DNA from: Hypericum androsaemum
Taxonomy: Eukaryota; Streptophyta; Magnoliopsida; Malpighiales; Hypericaceae
Assembly (NCBI GenBank): GCA_963995505.1
Contig: OZ023197.1
Coordinates: 3,690,121 to 3,754,120 of the forward strand
DNA length: 64,000 nt
Direction: 5' to 3'
Numbering within the stretch: the first letter of the stretch is position 1; every line of letters starts with the position of its first letter. Shown here piece after piece: positions 55,871 through 64,000 of this stretch. A program made the position numbers and the translations under genes. The notes below the pieces were generated by a model that was not told where the DNA came from, did no database searches, and saw only the letters and a program-made list of their open reading frames with translations.

Positions 55871-56549
55871 TTTAATTGCAGTAACTTTTGGGTCACAACC
55901 TTTAATATTGTCTCGTGAGAAATCTACTTCTAAATTCTTGGATCACCTGATATGAAGCCTATAACAATTTAATCAAAAGTTTCGAATTTAAACCATGAAC
56001 ACATAGTAGTGTACAAACTTGGTAGAAACTATTTTTACTAAGGGGCAATTTCATGATGAACGGTTACAAGTTTTATTTTTTCTTATAAATGTTATTAAAA
56101 GATCAATTTTCAAATATTTTAAGCCGTATAAAAGAATTGCTATAAAATTACTGAGCACAATATAATATCTATTTTTTGGGAAGGAATATTGATCCAGGGC
56201 AATAGAGCGATGACATGTTGATTTGAACAGAATAACAACGCAATCACATTGGTTGGCAGTAAATTTTCTCACGCTAGTTCATTTACTTAACATGCTCAAA
56301 AGAAAAAGAAATACTAATACTAATTTAATATTTAATCATATTTTTTGTTTAATCTAACTTTATGAGTTCTTTTTAGGGTTAAAAATACGAGCAATACATC
56401 AAGTTCACGAGGTTGGACAAGATCCCATTCCTGTGGAAATAACATAAGTCTGTGATAGTGCTGAATTCAATCCGCAAACTGATTACAAATATGAGGGACA
56501 AAAGTAATAGAACACAAAGGTAAAAAAGCTACAGCTAACCTAATCTTTA
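55871..56549. other. Intergenic, nothing recognised
   Basis: AT-rich DNA before the LINE remnants. Confidence 0.45.
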
Positions 56550-57200
56550 TTACAAGAAGTTATACATGCCAATCGATAAAAGAGCCGACCTCGTGAGGAA
56601 GATGGAAGTGATGAGGCAGTTCATCTCAATGGTGACTACCCGGCCGTTGTAGTGCTTGTAAACAATATCATCGGCAATCTGAATTGATCTCAACTTCGCA
56701 TCGAGAGGAGAACAAGCAGACAAAAGTGAAGTATGACCTCTTAGAATGAGGCCTTGAGAGTCTCTTGTGGTAACAGCAATGCCATCCAGAGGATGTGAGT
56801 TTGTCCAAGAGGCGTCGCAGTTGAGTTTCACATCTCCCGCTAAAGGGGCAGCCCATGAAGAAGTACCTATTGAAGATCAGTTTGGGGAGCTTGGTCCTGC
56901 GAGAATTCATGAAAGTTGTCAACAGCAAGCATAGCAGTACGTCAAGGATTAATAGGTTGACCTTCGAAAATGTACTTGTTTCTAGCAATCCAAATATTCT
57001 AACAAAGGTACTTAACATAGGGAACCAAGTGATCAGTTTGAGCATTTCTAAGCAAATCAAAAATCATAACAAGTCAGTGACCAAAAAAGTGGCATTCGTT
57101 GTCAAGAGTTCTGCAATTTAAATCACAAGCAAGCCAGGTTGCACGGGAGTAAGAGCACTAAAAAATATGGACTATTATCTCTCATGACCTTCTGGCCCCG
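56550..57200 (-). pseudogene. L1-type LINE ORF2, 3' part (zf-RVT and RNase H)
   Basis: Read on the minus strand: traces of a zinc-finger RT-associated region (CRTLDNECHFFGH), an NIWIARNKYIFEGQPINP block, NFHEFSQDQAPQ, then the RNase H-like domain with MKLNCDASWTNSHPLDGIAV (first Asp), TTRDSQGLILRGHTSL, SPLDAKLRSIQIAD and VVTIEMNCLI. Stops and small shifts interrupt it. AATAAAG follows about 20 bp after the stop on the same strand. No clear poly-A tail is seen. Confidence 0.82.
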
Positions 57201-57224
57201 GTCAAAAATATGTTTGCTTTGGAA

Positions 57225-58445
57225 ATTGTTCTGATGGATCTTAATAAAACCTATGTCACCCTTATTCTTAAGATCTATAGCCTTTCCACCATATACAGCT
57301 TCAGATCTATAGGCCTTTACAACTTCGCCTGGAAGGTCTACTCTAAGGTGTTTGCTAATCACCTTAAACTGTGGATGAATTAAGAATCCAATAGAGCCTT
57401 TGTCAATGATTGTAGTATTCAAGATAACATCATTATCGCCCACCAGGCTTTTCACTTCCTCAAGACCTCTGCAAGTAGATTGCTTGCACTATGAGGTGCA
57501 TCAATTCAACCACTTATAACAACTTTGTTAATGGTCAGTCTTTGGACTGGTTTACTTCTTATAGAGTGTTAAGACAGGGGGACCCTCTTTACCCCCTTTT
57601 TTTCTTCTAATCTCGGACACTTTGGTCCACTTTTTGAACCATGCTACTACCTTGGGTATGATTAGTGGCCTCCAATTTAACCAGCACTATCCCACCATCT
57701 CCCAAGTTCTCTTCCTGATGATACTCTGATCTTCTGTAAGCACATCTTCGCGAGATTTCTGCCATGAAATGTCTTTTGGTTCACTTCTCTTTTTGCACAG
57801 GCCAAGAGATTAATTTCTCCAACTTGACCATTTGTTTCTCCAAATGGGAAACAAATGATAATATGGCCTCTTTCGCTAATATTCTTAATATGCCTACAAT
57901 GCTCCCCAACGATAAATATCTTGGCCTACAAAAGAATCTTGAAAAAAACTCAAAGTTGGAAGTAAAAGCTTCTTTCTATAGCGGGTAGAGAAGTCTTAAT
58001 TAAATCTGTCCTCTCTGCTATCCTTTGCTATGCTATGCAATTCTTTCTCTTCCCTTCCACCTTTTGCTCAAAGCTGGATAGTCTTATTGCTAAATTTTGG
58101 TGGTCGGGTGACACCGATACTCGTAAGATTCATTGGATTGCTTGGCATAAGCTCACTATCTTCAAGAAGTCCGGGGGTATTGGCTTCAAGGATCTTAGAA
58201 TTTTCAACCTTGCCCTCTTGGGCAAACAGGTTTGGAGATTGATGAATAACCTTAATTCTCTTTGCTTCAAAGTGCTTAAAAGGCTATATTTTCCTCACTC
58301 GAACTTATTTAACGCCAGAAAAGGCTCCAGAGCTTCTTGCGTTTGGAATAGCCTTTTGGCGGTTTTATTTCTATCTCTGAGGGCATATTCTCTAGAATTG
58401 GGAGTGGCCTTTCAACCAATATTTAGTCCACACACCGGTTCCTGA
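57225..58445 (+). pseudogene. L1-type LINE ORF2, reverse transcriptase part, opposite orientation
   Basis: Plus-strand reading gives RT blocks in order: LNKTYVTLILKIYSLSTIYS, KVYSKVFANHLKLWM, NDCSIQDNIIIAHQAFHFLK, NGQSLDWFTSYRVLRQGDPL, then NDKYLGL, and the post-RT region LIAKFWWSGDTDTRKIHWIA, GGIGFKDLRIFNLALLGKQV and ending near SCVWNSLLA. Several stops and frameshifts occur. The YADD box is destroyed (around 57715 the string reads LMIL before a stop). It ends just before the zf-RVT region, which is present on the other strand at 57200-56550. Confidence 0.85.
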
Positions 58446-58818
58446 CCTTCCCTCGACGAGGATCACTTCTCCACCTCCAGATATAAGTATGAGAGGCTGT
58501 CGAAGAGATAGTTGGAAGCGAGTTGGGGGTCTTCTTAACCTGTAGTAACGGGGAAAAAAGTCGAGCAAATTTCACTTGCCGGATACCAAAGGGGCAGAAG
58601 TGGCAGCCTGAGAAAATGGGGCCAATTTCTTAGACGAGCCCGAATCCTCAATAATGACTAGGCTGGTAAGAGAAGTCATAAGCCCAATTGGACTTCTGAA
58701 GAATTACCAAGGAATGGCTTAGCGAACTTGATACTTAGGCCCAATGGAGTTCCAAATGGGCCTGATCCCACATCAGAGGAGCCCAAGTATGAGCCCATAT
58801 GAATAAATGAGTTGGCCG
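58446..58818. other. Link between LINE segments
   Basis: Contains GGCCCAATTGGACTTC-like and AGGCCCAATGGAGTTCC-like motifs. It may be the C-terminal part of LINE ORF1 on the minus strand. I see no domain. Confidence 0.4.
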
Positions 58819-60195
58819 TTAAAGGATCTGACCATTTGTACTTGATGGGACAAATTGGCTAAGCTTGAGAGTTGACAGGTTAGGGGCAACCATCATTTTG
58901 CCTTTAAGCTGCGCAATCATGAGATCTTGTAAATATTTGGGGGCTAGTGCGATAAGACTAGCTAGCACCTCGAGATAGTCCCATATTGGTATGGTATTTC
59001 TAGCAGTTGCTGAAAATACCCATGGGAGGAGCAAATTCGAAGATGTGGTAGCCGGAAGAGCCACCGGAGCACAAGAGAGGCTCGAGATAACCAGAGTGTC
59101 GTTAAGGTTTGGAAGTGAGATTGGTGGAATAGTAGCATTTGAAATTCGAGATAGGGGAGGGGTTAACGAACCAGTTGGTGGAAGGGCCAGCAATAGGGAA
59201 GGCAAGGGAGGGCGCATTGAGGGAGGGAGAGAGAAGCTAGCAGATGCCGATGAAGGCTGACCAAGGTAGCCTGGGTCCACTTTCATCCAGAGGCCATAAG
59301 GAAGATCTACAGAATGAAGACCACATAGAATAGAGATCCTGGCAGCATCTAAAAAGCAGGCACGGGATAAATGTATGATAATGCCACAGAAAAAATAAAT
59401 TTGCCAAGGAACATGGTTCTTGTTTGGCAGCAGAAACCCAGTAGGCAAAGGAGAATAGACCAAAAGTTGGACTTTAATATGAAGAACTGCATCTTTTCCA
59501 GGCGACATGAGATCAGTTTTATCTTAAACATACAATTTATGGAACTGGAGGCCGTTAAGTTTGCCAGTTTGCTAAGTAATCAATTTCCTCGATAGACCAT
59601 AGACTCGGACAAATAACTCCGGGATGGAGAAATCCATAGCCGACCAAGGAACATAGGAATCCCATTTTTTGAGGACAAGTTATTAGTCTGAGATGGACCA
59701 TGGGGTGTGTTGATGGCCTTAAATTTATCAGTAAGCATCTTGAAAGTAAAAGAGAAGATGTTTAGAGAGAGCTCACCCACATCAAGGTCGTCTGGAGCTC
59801 AAGCCCGGGATTTAGCAACTCCCACACAGACACTAAAAATCTTAAAAGGTTTTGAGGTGTGGAGCTTACCGATAAGGAAATGGTCAACAATAGATGGCTC
59901 TGGGTCATAGAGGGAGGGAAAACAATGGAAGGACCCTCTTTGAGGCATTTAGCATCAAAGAGGATGGCAGCAGCGTCATGGGTCTTGTCGGTAGTGGCAG
60001 GATCTGTGGTTACATGTGCGATTGGAGGAGAGTTGGTGATGGCCAGAGCAGTGGAAGCCTGAGTGGGGGGTGGCGTGGAAGGGGAAGCATGTGGGGATGG
60101 AGTACGGATCATTATGAAAACTTGGGTTGGAGGTGCGTTCAAGATAAGTTGTGGGGATAAGGATGGAGCCGGTGGGTCTTTTGAAGGTTTGAGAA
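58819..60195 (-). pseudogene. L1-type LINE ORF1 (DUF4283-like with CCHC knuckle)
   Basis: ORF1 of plant L1 elements encodes an RNA-binding, gag-like protein. On the minus strand, with frameshifts, I read a proline/serine/threonine-rich N-terminus (60195 to about 59950), DHFLIGKLHTSKPFKIFSVC, LNIFSFTFK and a VPWSAMDFSIPELFVRVYGL block, LHIKVQLLVYSPLPTGFLLP, WQIYFFCGIIIHLSRACFLD (degenerate zinc knuckle CGxxxHxxxxC), then a long S/P/L-rich tail to 58819. The order matches DUF4283 plus zf-CCHC_4 of plant LINEs. The longest open piece is 59508-58819 (229 codons). The 5' end is cut by the copia LTR at 60197. Confidence 0.7.
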
Positions 60196-60209
60196 GTGTT
60201 GGACCTTTA

Positions 60210-60247
60210 GGCCCAATCAGGCAATTATTATTGTGCCTGATTGGGCC
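60210..60247. repeat. 14-bp perfect inverted repeat near the LTR start
   Basis: GGCCCAATCAGGCA and TGCCTGATTGGGCC around a 10-nt AT-rich loop. It includes CCAAT/ATTGG on both arms. Confidence 0.85.
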
Positions 60248-60362
60248 CAGGCCCATCATGCCCAAATATTGGGCGGAATGGGTCACTCAACCTGCGTTGA
60301 CCGGCCCGGAGCCACGTCAGCATGACGTGGCACTGACGCACTTGCCACCAGAGTTGGCAGCC

Positions 60363-60475
60363 CACGTGGCACGCTAACGTGTCACCACGTGGCTAGGGGT
60401 TGCTTTGCCACGTGGCATACCACATGGAGGACATGCGACCCAGAAATACCACGTGGCAGTCATGCTCGCCACGTG
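60363..60475. promoter_or_regulatory. Five G-boxes (CACGTG) in the LTR
   Basis: CACGTG occurs at 60363, 60386, 60409, 60450 and 60470, always as (C/A/G)CCACGTGGC(A/T) or close to it. The first three are spaced 23 bp. Just upstream, 60312-60332 has CCACGTCA / TGACGTGG as an inverted pair. G-boxes bind plant bZIP and bHLH factors (light, ABA, stress); use here is inference. Confidence 0.85.
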
Positions 60476-60491
60476 GCATGTTCTGATTGGT

Positions 60492-60519
60492 CAGATTTCC
60501 CTATAAAAAGGGAAATCTG
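60492..60519 (+). promoter_or_regulatory. TATA box inside a perfect 11-bp inverted repeat
   Basis: CAGATTTCCCT-ATAAAA-AGGGAAATCTG. The TATAAAAA element overlaps the loop, and an ATTGG (inverted CCAAT) lies 7 bp upstream. It sits 17 bp after the last G-box, so it is the likely LTR core promoter with U3 to its left. Confidence 0.8.
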
Positions 60520-60793
60520 GCTGAACCAAAATGATATTCGCCAGACAATCACTCAATAGAAAGGCAAAACTTTGAAATAATCCCTGAGTTTTGATCAGAT
60601 TTTCAATAGAGAAAATCTCGTAAAAATTAATTACGAATCCGTTATAACGTGATCGTAATTAGACTGGCACGAAGATATAGTCGACACGAGCATGGTTAAA
60701 ACCATGTTTTGATGATGATATCAGAGCATGGTTGAAACCAACAATTGGGTTTAACATATAATTACTCTTTAATTACACGTTAAAACCAACAAT

Positions 60794-60811
60794 TGGTATC
60801 AGAGCATGGTT
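60794..60811 (+). promoter_or_regulatory. Primer-binding site, initiator tRNA-Met, with a duplicated copy upstream
   Basis: TGGTATCAGAGCATGGTT. A partial copy (ATATCAGAGCATGGTTGAAA) lies at 60718-60737 within the assigned LTR, together with repeated GCATGGTT(G/A)AAACCATG and CCAACAATTGG blocks, so the LTR/leader junction has been locally duplicated. Confidence 0.8.
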
Positions 60812-61860
60812 GAAACCATGTTTTGATGATGATATGATGTTTTAATTCAAGTAATTATGTGATTTTTTGGGTTAAAATTGTATTAATTATAATTTTATTG
60901 AAAATTACAATCTGTTGGACTTTAATGTAATTAATTCAAAACTAATGGGACTAAATTGAATTTTTCCTAACAACGTGGGAAAATTCGTGCATGTGCAAAA
61001 CTTTAAAGTACCAATCTAAAATTTCACCGCTTACGTGGCACCTGCGTGTCATGGACTTCATTGTCATTTTTGCAAAACTCTCAGGACTAAACTAAAATTT
61101 GTCAATTCAATTCAGTCCTAAGGAACCCTAATCGGGCAATTTTCCCCCAAATCAATTTCCATCGATTTCGTCAGAAATTTGACGATTTCGACGCCTGAGA
61201 TCGATGATAATCGATTCTCCGGCGTATCCTCGACGTCTCGATACCACTTTCGTGGATCGAGGTTGACGGAATCGACAGAACGAAGCTGTCGACGCTGGAG
61301 AATCGCGGAAAGGTGAAGACGACGGCAGTGGAGAACGGAGGCATGACGGCTCGCGAGGCTGCTACCGACGAGCTCGCGAGGCCACGGCGAGTCGATTACG
61401 AGCAGTCTCGGCCGTCGTCTTGCCGTCGTTCCGCTGTGGTCGTGGCCGAAGAGTTCGTCCTCTTCGGTGTCGCGCGGGAGAAGAGAGAGAGGGGGGAAAG
61501 AAAAAAATCTGCGAGGGTCAAAATTATAATTTTGTAATTTTTTTCCCGAAAATATTTATACTCGGGTCAAGAAAATAAAAAATTGGACGAATTGGCATGG
61601 TTTCTTGGTTTGACCAACCCGATTTATGGTTAATTTTGACTTAAAAATATCGGATTTTCTCTCTTTTAATTGGATAAAATCAGTTTTTAATTTATTAAAA
61701 TTATTAAAATTATGACGATATTTTTAATAAAATATATATATATTGTGGAACGAGTTCTGAGATATGTTAAATTTAACTAATATCACTTGTTAAAAATAAG
61801 TTTTTTCAATCTTATTTTGAGAGAATATGAGAATTAACCCGAAATTGACTTGCAATTGAT
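60812..61860 (+). other. Copia leader, part 1
   Basis: Untranslated leader. A GC-rich patch at 61190-61500 keeps a 74-codon frame open (61313-61537, arginine/glutamate-rich) with no recognised motif. Confidence 0.5.
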
Positions 61861-61869
61861 ACAAGATTT

Positions 61870-62514
61870 GATGGCTACTGGAGAAAGGTATCTAAACTTT
61901 TGTGCAACGGAACTTCGACAAAAGGTTCTGAAGTGCCGTTTACCACTGCGAGTGCCTAAGGATGATATGTATGTTATCGTTTAGTATATCGAGGTTGTTC
62001 ACCAGGAGATGCAAGACTGCATCTGGGCCGGAGGTTATAATTATGGAGAGGATTGGCCTTCCATGTTTCGAGACCTCCTGGTCACACTGAAGATCCAAGA
62101 AGATATGTGTGTCTTCTCGGACCCGAGATCAATACCCATAGAGATGCCCTCTATGGTCTGATCCACTACCTCGAGGAGTGGGGTCTTCTCAGAGAAATGA
62201 TACCTTCTCCCGTCCTGGAGCTGCGAAGCAGTTTGGTCGTGAACCGCTACCTCGCTAAGGAATACCATTATAATTTTTCTCCGCTCCTGGTCATCTGGAT
62301 TATGGATTCGATCCCAGTTCCGGTGGTGAACTTGGAACCTTTCACCAGATCGTCCACGCATCCGGTCCCCACAGGATTGTCCTCGGACCCGGATCCAGAT
62401 ATGTATCTGGATTCTCCTACTGGATCGCCTGGACACCCAATCCCCATGTGCTTGCATGTTATGTTTAACTGTCCCCATATACATATGTTATTTTTGGGAA
62501 ATTTTGTACAATAG
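61870..62514 (+). other. Unexplained open region between primer site and gag
   Basis: An open stretch of 153 codons (62053-62514) overlaps, in another frame, a continuation from MATGERYLNFCATELRQKVL (61870) to GGYNYGEDWPSMFRDLL. Composition is protein-like and the minus strand is also open (62041-62484). I recognise no domain. It may be an additional ORF or captured host sequence. Confidence 0.35.
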
Positions 62515-62816
62515 GTTGAGACATTGTCTGAGTTTTTTATGTGTGTGTAAACTCAGAATGTACAAATGTGATGCGTGTAATTAAACAAAGATGTTTGTTT
62601 AGTTACTACCACTTGAGCTTACTATCGATGAACTTTAAACGGTTAAAGTTTAAAATTAATACTTGAATGGTGAGGGAAAGCATGCCCGCGACACACTTCG
62701 ATTTTGAGGTTAATCAAGAACTTCGTATTGTTAAACGTTATGAGTGTTTAGTAAATTGAATCATATTGCCAAATCAAATTTCTAATATATTCTCGTATTA
62801 AAAATTCTCTATAGAG

Positions 62817-64000
62817 ATGTCAGTTGCTTCTAGATCTATCATAGCTGAGTTAAACCGTGAGTTAAAATTCAACGGTAAAAACTATGAGAACTGGAGCATA
62901 AAAATCTAATATGTGCTTGAGGAACAAGAAGTTCTGGAGCACATACATGTAATAATGGATGAGTCTGATGAAGGCACAACTGCTCAACATAAGCGAGACA
63001 AAGAAGCTTATGTTATTTGGAAGAAAAAGAACACTACTTCCCAGTTAATTTTGTTAAGTTCGATGATGGATAATGTCACCTGACAATTTCGCGTGTATGA
63101 CAACGCGAAAGAGTTAGGGGACGCTCTCAAACAAAAATTCGAAAAGCTTTCAGTGTCAAAGCTGCGTGCTTTGACCATAAGGTTTGACACGTTTAAGAAG
63201 CGTCTGGAGGTTACCATGAGGAAATACTTAAGAGTGATGTCTAATATGATTAGTAAACTGGCAGAGGCTGGTCACATACTTAGCAACGAGTAGTAGATTC
63301 AAGCTATCATCTGTTTCCTACCACTAAGTTGGGAACAGATGAAGATGAATCTTACCAATTCTGACCATTTGGTAACATTTGATGATGTTGCCAGACACCT
63401 TGAGCTGGAGAAAGATCACCTCCTAGCTATGAAATCCCACCCTGAAGCCTATTCGACTAGTTCAACTGGGAGTGGTGGAAAAAAAAAGAAAGATAAAGGG
63501 AAGGGTAAGTGTAAGGAAATCCAAAGGCTGAAAAACAAGGAATCAAATTAGATGGCTCCAAGGCTAAAAAGAAAAAGCGGTTTAACAACATTTCAAAAGT
63601 GAAATAACTGTCAGCAAAAGGGACTTTTTGCAAAAGATTGCAAAATGCCCAAGCAGGTACACCTAAACTCAAGTGTGAGCAAGTTGTATGTATCCTCTTG
63701 TACCCTTCTAACTGAGTCACATTCTATGTGGGTGATTGATTCAGGAGCGACAGACCATGTAGCTAGAGACCGTTGTTCATTCATTGAATACAGGCGATTG
63801 CCGGCTAGAGCAAAAACAATTTTCGTCTGTAATAACTCGTGTGTAGATGTGAAAGGCCTGGGCACTTGTAAATTTTACCTTCGTGGTGTTCGTGCCTTTC
63901 TTTTACATGACGTGTTGTTTGCTCCAGACATTCGAAAGAACCTGATCCCTGTTTCAGCCTTAATATCTTTAGGTTTTTGGATATCGTTTAAGGAAGACAC
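62817..64000 (+). pseudogene. gag-pol: Copia Gag-Pol, 5' part (gag, degenerate zinc knuckle, protease), truncated by window
   Basis: The start is ATG 62817 (MSVASRSIIAELNRELKFNG, then NYENWS). A UBN2-type gag follows (YDNAKELGDALKQKFEKLSV; WEQMKMNLTNSDHLVTFDDV). Stops in frame: TAA 62907-62909, TGA 63081-63083 and TAG TAG 63291-63296. A frameshift pair lies between about 63530 and 63605. The zinc knuckle reads NCQQKGLFAKDC: its first cysteine is lost in the shifted stretch and the histidine is replaced by leucine. The protease motif WVIDSGATDHV is intact (63730 onward), followed by LHDVLFAPDIRKNLIPVSAL, the start of the gag-pre-integrase region. The frame is open to the window end. Confidence 0.85.

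Larger units (their letters stand above)
60197..60791 (+). repeat. 5' LTR of the copia element (595 bp)
   Basis: The termini TGTTGG and CCAACA mirror each other, as in most copia LTRs, and the primer site follows after two bases. The partner LTR is out of view, so the left edge rests on the terminal motif and on where LINE homology stops. Confidence 0.75.
60197..64000 (+). mobile_element. Ty1/copia-type LTR retrotransposon, decayed, cut by the window end
   Basis: Order seen: 5' LTR (60197-60791), tRNA-Met primer site (60794-60811), a 2-kb leader with an extra open region, then gag and protease from 62817. It inserted at the 5' end of the LINE ORF1 relic. Integrase, RT and the 3' LTR lie beyond the window. 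Coding is damaged by stops. Confidence 0.85.

Noticed and set aside
61313..61537. A 74-codon frame in the copia leader
   Set aside because: It is a CG-rich frame with no domain and ends in low-complexity Arg/Glu/Lys; more likely leader sequence.
1..64000. CRISPR arrays, bacterial operons, or organelle insertions
   Set aside because: No spaced identical repeats with unique spacers, no ribosome-binding-site-led gene clusters, and no recognisable organelle genes, rRNA or tRNA were seen; the tandem arrays have no spacer structure.

Overview
The window is nuclear DNA of a flowering plant, most likely a eudicot. It is AT-rich, has GT-AG introns, and carries plant-specific families: a DVL/ROTUNDIFOLIA small-peptide gene, a plant mobile domain (PMD), plant Ty3 and Ty1 retrotransposons, L1-type LINEs, MULE and hAT elements. 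It is accessory DNA made mostly of transposons nested in one another. The only host gene I am confident is intact is the small RTFL/DVL gene at 18319-18606 on the minus strand.

Layout. 229-972: hAT-like MITE. 1116-8178: Ty3/Athila-like element with a tRNA-Asp primer site, gag plus protease fused to an integrase tail, no RT/RNase H/integrase core, and a truncated 3' LTR. 8899-15678: complete, young Ty3 element with two 820-bp LTRs, TSD TAAAA and an intact 1595-codon gag-pol whose end lies inside the 3' LTR. 16370-16815: long-TIR MITE. 17960-18760: RTFL gene with a repetitive 3' flank. 19776-24845: hAT MITEs, a long-TIR element carrying an EngB-like GTPase fragment, and a 21-bp minisatellite. 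28160-28600: LINE relic.

29186-38491 is the most interesting unit. It is a 9.3-kb Mutator-like element with long TIRs and an 8-9 bp TSD. It carries two convergent decayed genes: a five-exon PMD gene (plus strand) and a MuDR-type transposase (minus strand). The PMD gene is split by a solo LTR of the same family as the 1116 element, with a perfect 5-bp TSD. The arrangement resembles maize MuDR, with PMD in the place of mudrB.

38500-53700 is mostly low-information intergenic DNA with MITEs, a LINE RNase H relic, two unrecognised gene-like fragments and a possible non-coding transcript. 53716-55229 is a second member of the long-TIR family seen at 20943, with a 587-bp hairpin MITE inserted in it (perfect 9-bp TSD). 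56550-60195 is a rearranged LINE whose RT segment is inverted relative to ORF1 and the RNase H end. 60197-64000 is a decayed Ty1/copia element that runs off the window; its LTR has five G-boxes and a TATA box inside a perfect hairpin.

All calls were made by reading the sequence, without database searches. Element edges given with a TSD are firm; those marked approximate are not.
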